DNA from: Stenotrophomonas ginsengisoli
GTDB lineage: Bacteria > Pseudomonadota > Gammaproteobacteria > Xanthomonadales > Xanthomonadaceae
Length of the DNA stretch: 64,000 nucleotides
Direction of reading: 5' to 3'
NCBI RefSeq assembly: GCF_001431485.1
Contig: NZ_LDJM01000022.1
Coordinates: 1 to 64,000, forward strand
Position numbers and translations under genes: made by a program. Numbering within the stretch: position 1 is the stretch's first letter; each line of letters opens with the position of its first letter. The notes under the pieces were generated by a model that ran no database searches, was not told where the DNA came from, and saw nothing but the letters and a program-made list of their open reading frames with translations. Positions 17,215 to 25,464 of the stretch are shown here, in pieces.

Positions 17215-17784
17215 TCAGGTTTGTATCGGGAACAGCCCTTGCACGCTGTGGCTGGCGATTGTGGGTATCTGCAGGCCGTGACGCAGGATGTGCAGCCCAG
17301 CCTGATGCAACGCATCGGTACGCGCAGCCACCGCATCGCTGGGAACCCAGACATGGAGTCCGCGCATGTTGGCTTCCATGGCTGTGGCCAGGATGCAGGC
17401 GTCGGTGGCCAGGCCTGCCAGTACCACATGACGGATCTGGCGTTGTTCGAGCAGTACCGGCAACGGCGTGGCATGCAGAGCTGAGTGCCGAGGTTTGAGC
17501 CGGCGTAGATGGTGATCGGCTGGGGACAGTTGCCTGGCCAGTTCCGCTGCCGCTCCGCCCTGCTTGCGACAGTGACCCACCAAGGTATCAAGGTCGTCCT
17601 GCCAATGGCCGAAATTGTCATTGGCGTGGATCACGTCTGCATGGGCCTGGTCAAAGCGTGCACGCAAGGCTGCGATGTTTGGCGCGATCTGCAGCGCACG
17701 CCGGGCCAGTCCCGGGCCGCCGGAGAAGGCAAACGTGCTGAACAGATCAATCACCAGCAGGGCGCAACGCGGGCCTGCGTTCAC
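17215..17784 (-). CDS. Isochorismatase-family cysteine hydrolase
   Basis: The 189-residue product is an isochorismatase-like hydrolase. The catalytic Asp is in ALLVIDLFSTF, the Lys in RLKPRHSAL and the Cys in GLATDACILATAM, where the family has the catalytic Cys. Members hydrolyse amides such as nicotinamide or ureido compounds, or isochorismate; which applies here is open. The start is a GTG whose last two bases and the following A form the TGA stop of the upstream YetF gene, a 4-nt overlap, so the two are translationally coupled. It should be cytoplasmic. Confidence 0.8.
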   Translation of the reverse strand: MNAGPRCALLVIDLFSTFAFSGGPGLARRALQIAPNIAALRARFDQAHADVIHANDNFGHWQDDLDTLVGHCRKQGGAAAELARQLSPADHHLRRLKPRHSALHATPLPVLLEQRQIRHVVLAGLATDACILATAMEANMRGLHVWVPSDAVAARTDALHQAGLHILRHGLQIPTIASHSVQGLFPIQT

Positions 17785-18275
17785 TGCTTTTCCTGCCGTT
17801 TGAAGAAGCTGATCTTGCCAGATGTCTCCAGTACGGCCAGGCGGATCTGGCTGACGCTGATGATGCCGGCCTGACGCCTTGCGCTGGAAAATTCGTTGTC
17901 GCTGATTGCAGCCTGCCGCAGACGCTGGCGGAAAATCACGCCATTGCAGGCCAGTATCCGGGGCTTGCCCTCCAGCTTCTGGTCCACAGCCGTAAAGCGT
18001 GTGGCCAGGCGGCCGGTGACGGCATTGATCAGCATCAGGGTGGCAGCAAGCAACAGGCCACCCAGCAGTGAAACATCCTCGCCGATCAAGGAGTTCTGTA
18101 CTGCGGTGCCCAAAAGCACCAACACGATCAAATCGAATGGCGTGGTTTGCTCCAGGGTGCGCTTGGCGGTGACGCGCAGCAGCACCAGCAGGCAGACATA
18201 AACCGCCACCGCACGCAGCACCAGCTCCCACCAGGGCATGTCCAGAACAAGCAGCCGGGACAAGGTCTGTTCCAT
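17781..18275 (-). CDS. DUF421/YetF-family membrane protein
   Basis: The 164-residue product has three N-terminal membrane segments (about 14-35, 43-62 and 68-88). A soluble domain with KLEGKPRILACNGVIFRQRLRQAAISDNEF follows, typical of the YetF (DUF421) family, whose molecular role is unknown. The ATG eleven codons inside the longest frame was chosen because GAGGTG lies 6 nt upstream. It overlaps the isochorismatase-family gene by 4 nt and forms a two-gene operon with it. Confidence 0.8.
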   Translation of the reverse strand: MEQTLSRLLVLDMPWWELVLRAVAVYVCLLVLLRVTAKRTLEQTTPFDLIVLVLLGTAVQNSLIGEDVSLLGGLLLAATLMLINAVTGRLATRFTAVDQKLEGKPRILACNGVIFRQRLRQAAISDNEFSSARRQAGIISVSQIRLAVLETSGKISFFKRQEKQ

Positions 18276-18378
18276 CGTTATCACCTCGCCGCCATTGGGC
18301 CGCATGGCCGATCAATCATGCGTGACCGGCAGCGTGCGGCTGGCCCTAGAATGGGGGCATCTGCAGCCCGGAGGCGAT

Positions 18379-19464
18379 ATGAGCATCTTGAACTTCATCC
18401 GCAAGGAACTGATCGAGATCATCGAATGGACCGATGATTCGCGTGACACCCTGGCCTACCGCTGGCCGGATGAGGATCGCCAGATCAAGAATGGCGCGCA
18501 GCTGATCGTGCGCGAGTCGCAGCAGGTGCAGTTTGTTGCCACCGGCCAGTACGCCGACCTGTTCGGCCCCGGCAAGCACACCCTGTCCACCCAGAACATC
18601 CCGGTGCTGTCCACCATCCTGGGCTGGAAGTACGGGTTTGAATCGCCGTTCAAGTGCGATGTCTACTTCCTCAACACGCGCCTGTTCACCGGCAACAAGT
18701 GGGGCACCGCCAACCCGGTGATGCTGCGCGATGCCGACTTCGGCATGGTCCGCCTGCGTGCGTTCGGCACCTACGATTTCCGCATCGTCGACCCGCCGAA
18801 GTTCCTCAAGGAAGTGGCCGGTACCGACCACAACTTCCGCCTGGATGAGTTCGCCGACACCATGCGTTCGCGCATCGTCAGCGTGTTCTCCGAGGCCCTG
18901 GCCCGTTCGGGAGTGCCGGCGCTGGATGTGGCCGCGCGTTATTCGGAACTGGGCGAGGCCCTGTTGCCGGTGATCAACCCGGTGATGGTGGACAAGTACG
19001 GCATCCAGATCACCGCCTTCGTGGTGGAGAACGTGTCGGTGCCGCCGGAAGTGGAGCAGGCCATCGACAAGCGCGCCAGCATGGGCGCGATCGGCAACCT
19101 CAACGACTTCGTCAAATACCAGATGGGCCAGGGCATGGGCCAGGGCGGCGAGGGTGCCGCGGCTGCCGCGATGCCGGCACAGATGGCGATGGGCTTCGGC
19201 ATGGCTCAGGAAATGATGAAGTCCATGCAGGGCAGCACCGGCGCTGCACCGCCGCCGTTGCCGCAGGCCGCCACTGCCACTGTCGAGGCCGGGGCGGGCA
19301 CCGGCCTGGAGGTGCTCACCCCCGAGCAGGCCGCGCAGATGCTCAGCGTCTCGGTCGAGGATGTGATCGCGGCCATCGATGCCGGCGAACTGAAGGCACG
19401 CAAGATCGGCAATGCCACCCGTATCGCCCGCAGCGCGCTGGAGGCGTTCCTGCGCGGTGAGTGA
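18379..19464 (+). CDS. SPFH-domain protein with C-terminal excisionase-like helix-turn-helix
   Basis: The 361-residue product resembles YdjI-type SPFH (stomatin/flotillin-like) proteins: FIRKELIEIIEWTDDS, an SPFH region at about 30-235 (YGIQITAFVVENVSVPPEVE) and a Gly/Met/Ala-rich low-complexity stretch at 245-300. Unusually, residues about 312-358 read LTPEQAAQMLSVSVEDVIAA, DAGELKARKIGNATRI and ALEAFL, the pattern of a MerR/excisionase-type helix-turn-helix. In Bacillus, YdjI works with the zinc-ribbon membrane protein YdjG and a PspA protein in membrane stress; here the next gene, overlapping by 8 nt, is a zinc-ribbon membrane protein. A GGAGG ribosome site lies before the ATG. Confidence 0.8.
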   Translation: MSILNFIRKELIEIIEWTDDSRDTLAYRWPDEDRQIKNGAQLIVRESQQVQFVATGQYADLFGPGKHTLSTQNIPVLSTILGWKYGFESPFKCDVYFLNTRLFTGNKWGTANPVMLRDADFGMVRLRAFGTYDFRIVDPPKFLKEVAGTDHNFRLDEFADTMRSRIVSVFSEALARSGVPALDVAARYSELGEALLPVINPVMVDKYGIQITAFVVENVSVPPEVEQAIDKRASMGAIGNLNDFVKYQMGQGMGQGGEGAAAAAMPAQMAMGFGMAQEMMKSMQGSTGAAPPPLPQAATATVEAGAGTGLEVLTPEQAAQMLSVSVEDVIAAIDAGELKARKIGNATRIARSALEAFLRGE

Positions 19465-20590
19465 GAAGGGCACGCCACCGCCGTTGCCGCAGGCCGGTGA
19501 CATCACCGTCGGCAAGCATCCGTGCAGCGCTTGCGGCGGTGACATGGTCTGGGATGCGCGCCGGCAGATGCTGCGCTGCCCGTACTGCGGGCAGGAGGCC
19601 GCATGGGCGCCAGCGGCTGCGCCACTGCCCGGGCAGGACGGCATTGCCGAGCTGGACCTGGAAGCGGCCCTGGCCAGTGCCGGCAGCGCCCGTGGCTGGG
19701 GCGAGGCCCGGCGTGAGGTGCGCTGCCAGAGCTGCCAGGCGATCTCGGTGTTTGAAGGCAACCGGGTGGCGCAGCGCTGCGAATTCTGCGGCTCGCCCTC
19801 GATCATCGACCACCAGGCCGGCGAGGATGCGATCACTCCCGGTAGCCTGCTGCCGTTCCAGTACGACCAGGCCCGGGTGCGCGACCTGCTGCGGCGCTGG
19901 TATGCCACCCGCCGCTTTGCCCCGGGCAGCCTGAAGCGGGCAGCGCTGACCGATACCCTGCACGGCATCTACCTGCCGTACTGGACCTTCGATGCCCATG
20001 TGGCGGCCAGCTGGCGGGCCGAGGCCGGGCATTACTACTACGTGCCGGTTAGCTACCGCGATGCCAACGGCAACAGCCAGACGCGGATGGAGCGGCGCGT
20101 GCGCTGGGTGCCGGCCAGTGGCCAGCTGCAGCATTTCTTCGATGATCTGGCCCAGTGCGCTTCGTCCGGCGTGCATGCCGGCCTGCTGCAGCAGATCGAA
20201 CCCTATCCGTTCAAGCAGCTGCGCCCTTACAGCGCCGAGTACGTGCGTGGCTGGACCGTGGAGCGTTACCAGCTGGACCTGCCCAGTGCCGCGCGCAGCG
20301 TGGGCGCGCGCATGGACCAGCAGACCCGCCAGCTGTGTGCGGCCCAGGTGCCCGGCGATACCCATCGTGGCCTGCAGGTGCAGGCCAGCTACAGCGGCCG
20401 CACCTTCAAGCATGTGCTGGTGCCGGTGTGGCTGGTGACCTACCGCTACGGCCGCAAGAACTACCAGGTGGCCGTCAACGGCTACACCGGCGTGGTCGCC
20501 GGCGAGCGCCCGTACAGCGCCTGGAAGATCATCGGCGCGGTACTGGCCGTGCTGGCCCTGATCGGCTTGCTGGCCCTGCTGCTGCGCTGA
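19457..20590 (+). CDS. Double zinc-ribbon membrane protein, YdjG-like
   Basis: The 377-residue product carries two CxxC...CxxC zinc ribbons, Cys23/26/41/44 and Cys90/93/108/111. A long soluble domain follows (PYWTFDAHVAASW, PVSYRDANGNSQTR, VPVWLVTYRYGRKNYQVAVNG), and one C-terminal membrane helix at about 354-376. This is the TFIIB-type zinc-ribbon protein organisation seen in Bacillus YdjG. The start is a GTG overlapping the SPFH gene by 8 nt, so the two products are very likely made together and act at the membrane, with the soluble part cytoplasmic. No PspA gene is in the window. The precise role is inferred from the pairing. Confidence 0.75.
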   Translation: MSEKGTPPPLPQAGDITVGKHPCSACGGDMVWDARRQMLRCPYCGQEAAWAPAAAPLPGQDGIAELDLEAALASAGSARGWGEARREVRCQSCQAISVFEGNRVAQRCEFCGSPSIIDHQAGEDAITPGSLLPFQYDQARVRDLLRRWYATRRFAPGSLKRAALTDTLHGIYLPYWTFDAHVAASWRAEAGHYYYVPVSYRDANGNSQTRMERRVRWVPASGQLQHFFDDLAQCASSGVHAGLLQQIEPYPFKQLRPYSAEYVRGWTVERYQLDLPSAARSVGARMDQQTRQLCAAQVPGDTHRGLQVQASYSGRTFKHVLVPVWLVTYRYGRKNYQVAVNGYTGVVAGERPYSAWKIIGAVLAVLALIGLLALLLR

Positions 20591-20594
20591 GCGC

Positions 20595-21509
20595 TCAGGC
20601 CTTGCGGCTGGCCGGGAACTGCTGGTGCAGCTGGGCCAGCAGGGCGTCCTTGCCTTCCCACAGCTGGTTGACCCAGCGCTGGAATTCGGCCCGGTACTGG
20701 GCGTCCTGCTCGTAGTTGCGGCCCAGGAACTGGCGCGGGATCTGGATCTCCTCCAGCCGCACCACCACCTGCTTCATCCGTCCGCACAACAGGTCCCAGA
20801 AGCTGGGGCGGCCATCGGGGTAGTGGATGGTGACATTGACCAGGGTCTTGAGCTGTTCGCCCATGGCATCGATGACAAAGGCGATGCCGCCGGCACGCGG
20901 CTTGAGCAGGTGCCGGAAGGGGGACTGCTGGGCATCATGGCCGGCCTGGGTGAAGCGGGTGCCTTCCAGGAAGTTGGTGATCGCCACCGGAATCTGGCGG
21001 AACTTGGCGCAGGCCTTGCGCGTGGTTTCCAGGTCCTTGCCGCGTTTTTCCGGGTGTTTGGCCAGGTAGGCCTTGGAATAGCGCTTCATGAAGGGGAAAT
21101 CCAGCGCCCACCAGGCCAGGCCCATCACCGGCACGAAAAGCAGCTCCTTCTTCAGGAAGAAGCGCATCAGCGGGATGCGGCGGTTGAGCTGGTACTGCAG
21201 CACCAGGATGTCCACCCAGCTCTGGTGGTTGGAGGTGATCAGGTAGGAGGCGTCCTTGCGCAGGCGCTCACCGCCGCTGACATGCCAGCGGGTGCGCTGG
21301 ACCATGTCCATCCAGGCCTTGTTGCAGCTGATCCAGCCTTCGCCGATCCAGGCCAGGGCACGGCCCAGGGCCAGGCGGATGCGCTGTACCGGCAGCAGCA
21401 GCTTGATCAGGGTCAACAGAAACAGCAGGGCCGCCCAGAAGGCGATGTTGGCGCCGAGCAGGGTGCTGGCGAGGATTCCGCGCAACGTCGGGGGCAGGAT
21501 ATGCAGCAT
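20595..21509 (-). CDS. PlsC-type acyltransferase, YihG-like
   Basis: The 304-residue product is a membrane-bound 1-acylglycerol-3-phosphate acyltransferase family protein. The HX4D motif is His95-Asp100 in NHQSWVD and the second motif is FLEGTR around residue 182. The N-terminal membrane segment is at about 12-38. Length, the KKELLFVPVMGLAWWALDFPFMKR block and the large C-terminal part match the YihG/YihG-like branch, which shapes phospholipid acyl composition. AAGG precedes the ATG. It is convergent with the zinc-ribbon gene, with stops 4 bp apart. Confidence 0.85.
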   Translation of the reverse strand: MLHILPPTLRGILASTLLGANIAFWAALLFLLTLIKLLLPVQRIRLALGRALAWIGEGWISCNKAWMDMVQRTRWHVSGGERLRKDASYLITSNHQSWVDILVLQYQLNRRIPLMRFFLKKELLFVPVMGLAWWALDFPFMKRYSKAYLAKHPEKRGKDLETTRKACAKFRQIPVAITNFLEGTRFTQAGHDAQQSPFRHLLKPRAGGIAFVIDAMGEQLKTLVNVTIHYPDGRPSFWDLLCGRMKQVVVRLEEIQIPRQFLGRNYEQDAQYRAEFQRWVNQLWEGKDALLAQLHQQFPASRKA

Positions 21510-21683
21510 GGGAGACCTTGTTCGGGCCGGGCGTGGATATCGTGCAGGAGGCGATCGGCACGCAACGGCGGGGTATCTGCAGCCATCATACAAAACCATG
21601 TGCGCCGCTCCTGTGCCTGATGCGCCGATGTGCGACCCTTTGGCAGATCGCCCCGGCCCGCCGGGCAGCCGCCAAGGATGACG

Positions 21684-22352
21684 ATGACCCCGCCTGCCAT
21701 GCCCGCTGCAGCCCGCCGCTACGACCTGCTGTTGTTCGATTTCGACGGCACCCTGGCCGATTCCAGCGTGCTGTTTGACCGCTTCGTCCCCGCCCTGGGC
21801 CGGCAGCGGGGCGTGCCCGAGCCGGCAGGCGGCTGGCACAGCCTGCGTGGTCTGGACAGCCGGGCCATGCTGCGCGCGCTGCGCATCCGCTGGTGGCAGC
21901 TGCCCGGGGTGACGCGGCAGATGCGCGCGACCATGGCCGCGCATCTGGACCAGGTGCAGCTGTATCCGGGCATGCTGCCGGTGCTGCAGCAATTGCATGG
22001 CCAGGGTGTGCAGATGGTGGTGGTCAGCTCCAATACCCGGCCCACGGTGGAGCAGATCCTCGGCCCGGCCCTGCCCTTGTTCAGTGCACTGCATTGCGGT
22101 GCATCACTGCTGGGCAAGCGCCGGATCATGGCCCGGGCCCTGCGTCAGGCCCGGGTGCCGGCTGCCCGCGCGCTGTCCATTGGCGATGAGTGCCGCGATG
22201 CCCAGGCCAGCCAGGCCTGCGGCATTGCCTTTGCCGGGGTCAGTTGGGGCATGGCCACCGCTGCGGCATTGCAGCCCTACAGCGCAGGGGCATTGCTGGC
22301 CCGGCCCGATGACCTGTTGCACTGCGTGGCGCAGGGCAATGCCCCGGCCTGA
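21684..22352 (+). CDS. HAD-superfamily hydrolase (phosphoglycolate phosphatase-like)
   Basis: The 222-residue product has the HAD motifs: DFDGTLADS (nucleophile Asp19, Asp21) near the N-terminus, VVVSSNT for motif II, a Lys in LLGKRRIM and SIGDECRDAQAS for motifs III/IV. The helical cap lies at about 30-90. It should be a cytoplasmic phosphatase of the Gph type; the substrate is unknown. The second of two adjacent ATGs was chosen because AAGG lies 7 nt upstream of it and overlaps the first. Confidence 0.8.
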   Translation: MTPPAMPAAARRYDLLLFDFDGTLADSSVLFDRFVPALGRQRGVPEPAGGWHSLRGLDSRAMLRALRIRWWQLPGVTRQMRATMAAHLDQVQLYPGMLPVLQQLHGQGVQMVVVSSNTRPTVEQILGPALPLFSALHCGASLLGKRRIMARALRQARVPAARALSIGDECRDAQASQACGIAFAGVSWGMATAAALQPYSAGALLARPDDLLHCVAQGNAPA

Positions 22353-22485
22353 TCTGCGTGCTGGGTCACGCCGGCGATGGCGTACCGGCCACAGTTTGCG
22401 CAATCGATCCGGGCAAGGTGCCAACCGGCCGGCATTTACGCGCTAGCGTCGGCAGTGGCCAATGTTGGCCATCAAGGGGGCAACC

Positions 22486-22758
22486 ATGATCAGACGCAGT
22501 GCTGTCGTTGTTTCTTGCTTGTTGCTGAGCACCGCTGCCTGGGCCAGCACGGTGTGGATCACCGCCACGGGGCAGGGGGGCAGCCAGGTCCAGGCGCGCA
22601 TCGCAGCCGAATTCAATGCCCAGCTGCAGTGCCATCAGCTCGGTCTGGGCACGATCCAGATCCACTTCTCCAGCTTCACTGCGCTTGCGGGCGGCTGGCA
22701 GGCGCAGGTCAGTGCCGAATGCGGCAAGACCGATGGCCCGCCGGACATCTATCACTGA
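22486..22758 (+). CDS. Small secreted two-cysteine protein, tandem family member 1
   Basis: The 90-residue product has a Sec signal peptide (SAVVVSCLLLSTAAWA, cleavage near residue 20). The mature domain of about 70 residues has Cys49 and Cys79 in the pattern ITATGQG...A...NAQLQC...G...W...C. The three following genes encode clear relatives with cysteines 29-31 residues apart, likely one disulfide each. This is the most divergent of the four. An AAGGGGG ribosome site precedes the ATG. The family is unnamed as far as can be recognised; products should be periplasmic or extracellular. Confidence 0.7.
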   Translation: MIRRSAVVVSCLLLSTAAWASTVWITATGQGGSQVQARIAAEFNAQLQCHQLGLGTIQIHFSSFTALAGGWQAQVSAECGKTDGPPDIYH

Positions 22759-22803
22759 TCCACCCATGCGAGTTGTTGGGTCACTGCTTTCAAGGGGAAA
22801 AAC

Positions 22804-23109
22804 ATGAGAATTGCACTACACGGGCTGGCACTGGTGCTGGCAGGCGGTGTGTTGCTGGCCGCACCGGCGCAGGCCAATCCACCGGTGGCCGATTTCGTGG
22901 TCCAGGCCGATGGTTATTCCAGCAGCCAGGACGGTGCGCAAAGTACGGCGATGTACAACGCCGGCATGCAGTGCGCGGCCGGCGGTGCCGGGGTGCGCGA
23001 GATCATCCTGCTCGGTTCGGGCAGTGATGGCGGCGGTGGTTGGTGGGCATCGGCGATGGCCATCTGCGGTGGCCCGCCGGGCAGCGGTGAAATGCCCGCA
23101 CCTTATTGA
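22804..23109 (+). CDS. Small secreted two-cysteine protein, tandem family member 2
   Basis: The 101-residue product has a signal peptide ending near PAQA (residue 24). The family core VVQADGYSSSQDGAQSTAMYNAGMQC follows its first strand, with Cys57 and Cys88. A Gly/Ser-rich loop (GSGSDGGGGWW) precedes the second cysteine. It starts 45 bp after member 1, with an AAGGGGAAA ribosome site. The core resembles member 4 most closely (VQ-x-DGY, A-x-x-AQ/ST, YNA, C). The function is unknown. Confidence 0.7.
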   Translation: MRIALHGLALVLAGGVLLAAPAQANPPVADFVVQADGYSSSQDGAQSTAMYNAGMQCAAGGAGVREIILLGSGSDGGGGWWASAMAICGGPPGSGEMPAPY

Positions 23110-23131
23110 TCAACGACATTGGGGAAAGCGC

Positions 23132-23404
23132 ATGAGAGCTGCAACCACCCTGTTTCTGGCCGGTGCGCTCGTACTTGGCGCAACGGCCAGCGCGGCCTTG
23201 CCGTATGCCATTACGGCCACCGCCACCGGTAACTCATTGGGCGATGCACTGTTCAATGCCCAGCAACAGGCACAGGCCCGTTGTGCGGCTGCCGGGCTGG
23301 GCGCGGCCGGCAACCTGCAGATCACTGACAGCCGCCCGCTGGGTCTGCAGTGGCAAGTCACCGTGGCCGGCAATTGTGGCGGCAGGTTGGCGCTACGTCC
23401 GTAA
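23132..23404 (+). CDS. Small secreted two-cysteine protein, tandem family member 3
   Basis: The 90-residue product has a signal peptide ending near ATASA (residue 21). The family core is ITATATGNSLGDALFNAQQQAQARC, with cysteines at 51 and 82 and a conserved Trp in LQWQVTVAGNC. It begins 22 bp after member 2, with a TTGGGGAAAG ribosome site similar to the one before member 2. The function is unknown. Confidence 0.7.
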   Translation: MRAATTLFLAGALVLGATASAALPYAITATATGNSLGDALFNAQQQAQARCAAAGLGAAGNLQITDSRPLGLQWQVTVAGNCGGRLALRP

Positions 23405-23485
23405 GCGGAGGGTTTTCAGCGGCCGGGTGGTCTGTGCAGGACGGCCCGACTGTCATTCCACGCAGTTCATTGAAGGGGAAATGCG

Positions 23486-23767
23486 ATGCGCAACAAGATG
23501 CTGTTGATGGCTGGCCTGCTGCTGGCCAGTACCGGGGCGATGGCCAATTTCACTCCGGAATTCGCCGTACAGGGCGATGGCTACGGCGCCACCGCCCAGG
23601 ACGCCATTTACCAGGCCCAGTACAACGCCCTGATCCAGTGTGCGATGCAGGGCGTTGGTGGTCGGGTGCTGCAAACCTACGTTTCCAGTGCGGGAACGTC
23701 CTTCCACGCCCATATCACCGCGGTCTGTGGCTCTGCCTACGGCAACCAGCCGGAACTGCCCTGGTAA
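23486..23767 (+). CDS. Small secreted two-cysteine protein, tandem family member 4
   Basis: The 93-residue product has a signal peptide ending near GAMA (residue 20). The family core is FAVQGDGYGATAQDAIYQAQYNALIQC, with cysteines at 52 and 81. It lacks the Trp seen before the second Cys in members 1-3 and instead has FHAHITAVC. An AAGGGGAAA site precedes the ATG, as in members 2 and 3. The even spacing and shared ribosome sites of the four genes suggest one transcript. Confidence 0.7.
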   Translation: MRNKMLLMAGLLLASTGAMANFTPEFAVQGDGYGATAQDAIYQAQYNALIQCAMQGVGGRVLQTYVSSAGTSFHAHITAVCGSAYGNQPELPW

Positions 23768-23913
23768 GGCCGGCACGGCGGGGCGGCTGGCCGTCCCGCC
23801 ACTTTCCGCGGCAGGCGCGGGGCACCTGCTGCCTCCTGAATATCCCCCATTCACTTGAAAACCACGACATTGCCCCGATAGTCTGTGCCTTGGAATAAAA
23901 ATAGAGAGGGCTT

Positions 23914-24069
23914 ATGGAAGCCAACACCACTGGAAAGGTCCAGTGCACCAAGTGCCAGACAGTCTACGAGCCGGTGATCAAGGTTCTGGAACGGGTTTGC
24001 CCACAATGCCTGTCGATCAAGACGGTGCCGGTGGAAAGCCACGAGAGCACCGCCCAGGCCACTGCCTGA
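23914..24069 (+). CDS. 51-residue CxxC zinc-ribbon microprotein
   Basis: This short gene encodes a 51-residue protein with paired CxxC motifs: Cys11/Cys14 in VQCTKCQ and Cys29/Cys32 in RVCPQCLS. They are separated by 14 residues, the layout of a minimal zinc ribbon or rubredoxin-like knuckle. AGAGAGG lies 7 nt before the ATG, and a strong terminator follows the stop. Codon use is normal for the genome. No larger domain is present; possible roles are a small regulatory or adaptor protein. The function is unknown. Confidence 0.65.
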   Translation: MEANTTGKVQCTKCQTVYEPVIKVLERVCPQCLSIKTVPVESHESTAQATA

Positions 24070-24091
24070 GGCTGGCGCACACAGAAAATGA

Positions 24092-24117
24092 AAAGGCCAG
24101 GCATCTGCCTGGCCTTT
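24092..24117. terminator. Bidirectional rho-independent terminator
   Basis: AAAGGCCAGGCA pairs perfectly with TGCCTGGCCTTT around a two-base loop, with a T-rich stretch after it on the plus strand and its complement before it. It separates the convergent zinc-ribbon and DUF6165 genes. Confidence 0.85.
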
Positions 24118-24144
24118 GCTTTTGGCGCGGTTGCGCCCGGGCAC

Positions 24145-24534
24145 TTATTCGCCCTGGTACTGCTTTTCTTCCACCAGGGCCGAGCCGGCAACCTGGTTGA
24201 TGTGGTTTTTGACCGTGATGCGCTGGCCATTGGTCTGGTAGACGCCACGGGCCAGCTGGATGAAGGCATCGGCGAAGGTCTGCGCGGCCTCATGCTCGCG
24301 CAGGGCGTCCTGGATATCCCACATGCGCAGGTTGATCGCCTTGAGCTGGTCCTTCAGGCCAGCCAGTTCCGGCGCGCGCCGTACCTGGTCGGCCAGCAGC
24401 GGCAGCAGGCCGTCCAGCTCGGTACGCACATTGGCCAGCTTGCCGGCATCGTCGATGCGTTCGGCCTTGATCTCCAGGATGGTGATCTTGTCGATGAGCT
24501 CGCCAATGGAAACCGGGGTAAGGATCGTATCCAT
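24145..24534 (-). CDS. DUF6165 family protein
   Basis: The 129-residue product matches the DUF6165 family: TPVSIGELIDKITILEIK near the start, a helical centre (RTELDGLLPLLADQV, LKAINLRMWDIQDALREHE) and the closing YQTNGQRITVKNHIN strand. It looks cytoplasmic and mostly alpha-helical. The family has no known activity; members are often near glycosyltransferase or LPS genes, which are not seen here. It is monocistronic and divergent from the Ax21 gene. Confidence 0.8.
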   Translation of the reverse strand: MDTILTPVSIGELIDKITILEIKAERIDDAGKLANVRTELDGLLPLLADQVRRAPELAGLKDQLKAINLRMWDIQDALREHEAAQTFADAFIQLARGVYQTNGQRITVKNHINQVAGSALVEEKQYQGE

Positions 24535-24779
24535 GCTGATGGTCGTAATGCGTTGATCAGCGCAGATGATAGCGCGCCAGGGCTGCCGGGATTGGCGTTG
24601 CGGCCCGCGGTGCGCGGCAACCGGCTTTGCGCAATCGGTGGCTTATGAACGGGCTTGTAAAAATTCCGTTGTGCAAAACAAGGCTTTCAGGGGCCGTTGC
24701 GTGGCAGCCAGCACAATCGCGCCGCTGACCAACGGTGCATTGCCAGTGGCGGCAGGTTTTTCCCTTGAAGGATTCATCC

Positions 24780-25355
24780 ATGAAGAAGTTCGTGATTGCA
24801 CTGGCCGTCGCTGCTGCCCTGCCGATGGGCGCGCAGGCTGCTGACAACATTTCCTACAACTATGCCGAAGTGGACTACGTCACTTCGCACAATGATGTCC
24901 CGGACGATGCCGATGGTTGGGGCCTGAAGGCTTCGGTCGCCGTGCTGCCGAACATGCACGTGTTTGGTGACTTCAACCGCCAGACCCTGGATGACAGCAA
25001 GCTGGACATCGACACCTGGCGTGTCGGCGTGGGCTACAACCGCGCCATCAACGAAGCCACCGACGTGGTTGCCCGCCTGGCCTACCAGCAGCAGGACCCG
25101 GAACTGGGTCACCACCTGCCGGGCCTGAGCGCCGAAGTCGGCCTGAACACCGCTTACGGTGAGCACATGCAGGTCTACGGCGCACTGGGCTGGGAAGACT
25201 ACACCCGCACCAAGGGTGTGAACCCGAAGGGTGAGTTCTTCGGCCGTCTGGGCATGCTGGCCAAGCTCAACCAGAACTGGTCGGTCAACGCCTCGCTGAA
25301 GTACGACGTTGACGGCAACATCGAAGTGCAGGCCGGCCCGCGTTTCAGCTGGTAA
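24780..25355 (+). CDS. ax21: Ax21-family outer-membrane beta-barrel protein
   Basis: The 191-residue product has a signal peptide (residues 1-20) and an eight-strand-like barrel with alternating aromatic residues ending in PRFSW, the C-terminal Trp expected of outer-membrane proteins. It matches the Ax21 family of Xanthomonas and Stenotrophomonas in ISYNYAEVDYVT, HVFGDFNRQTLDDSKLD, WRVGVGYNRAI and GVNPKGEFFGRLG. Early claims that Ax21 is a secreted signal were withdrawn; the family is best regarded as an outer-membrane protein linked to vesicles and motility or biofilm phenotypes. The ATG follows CCCTTGAAGGATT. It is monocistronic and ends at a strong terminator. Confidence 0.9.
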   Translation: MKKFVIALAVAAALPMGAQAADNISYNYAEVDYVTSHNDVPDDADGWGLKASVAVLPNMHVFGDFNRQTLDDSKLDIDTWRVGVGYNRAINEATDVVARLAYQQQDPELGHHLPGLSAEVGLNTAYGEHMQVYGALGWEDYTRTKGVNPKGEFFGRLGMLAKLNQNWSVNASLKYDVDGNIEVQAGPRFSW

Positions 25356-25402
25356 TGGCCTGATGCCTGCCGCTGGCCCGAGGCCGGTGGCAGTGCAGCT
25401 GC

Positions 25403-25431
25403 AAAAAAGCCCGGCATTGCCGGGCTTTTTT
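25403..25431. terminator. Bidirectional rho-independent terminator
   Basis: GCCCGGC pairs with GCCGGGC around ATT, extended by A6 on one side and T6 on the other. It lies between the convergent Ax21 and yehS genes and should serve both. Confidence 0.9.
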
Positions 25432-25464
25432 GTTGGTCGGCCAACCAGGGCGGCCGGCAGGCAA

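Noticed and set aside
18346-19968. Leftward frame of 540 codons opposite SPFH and zinc-ribbon genes
   Set aside because: There is no recognisable domain; the two coupled plus-strand genes explain the sequence.
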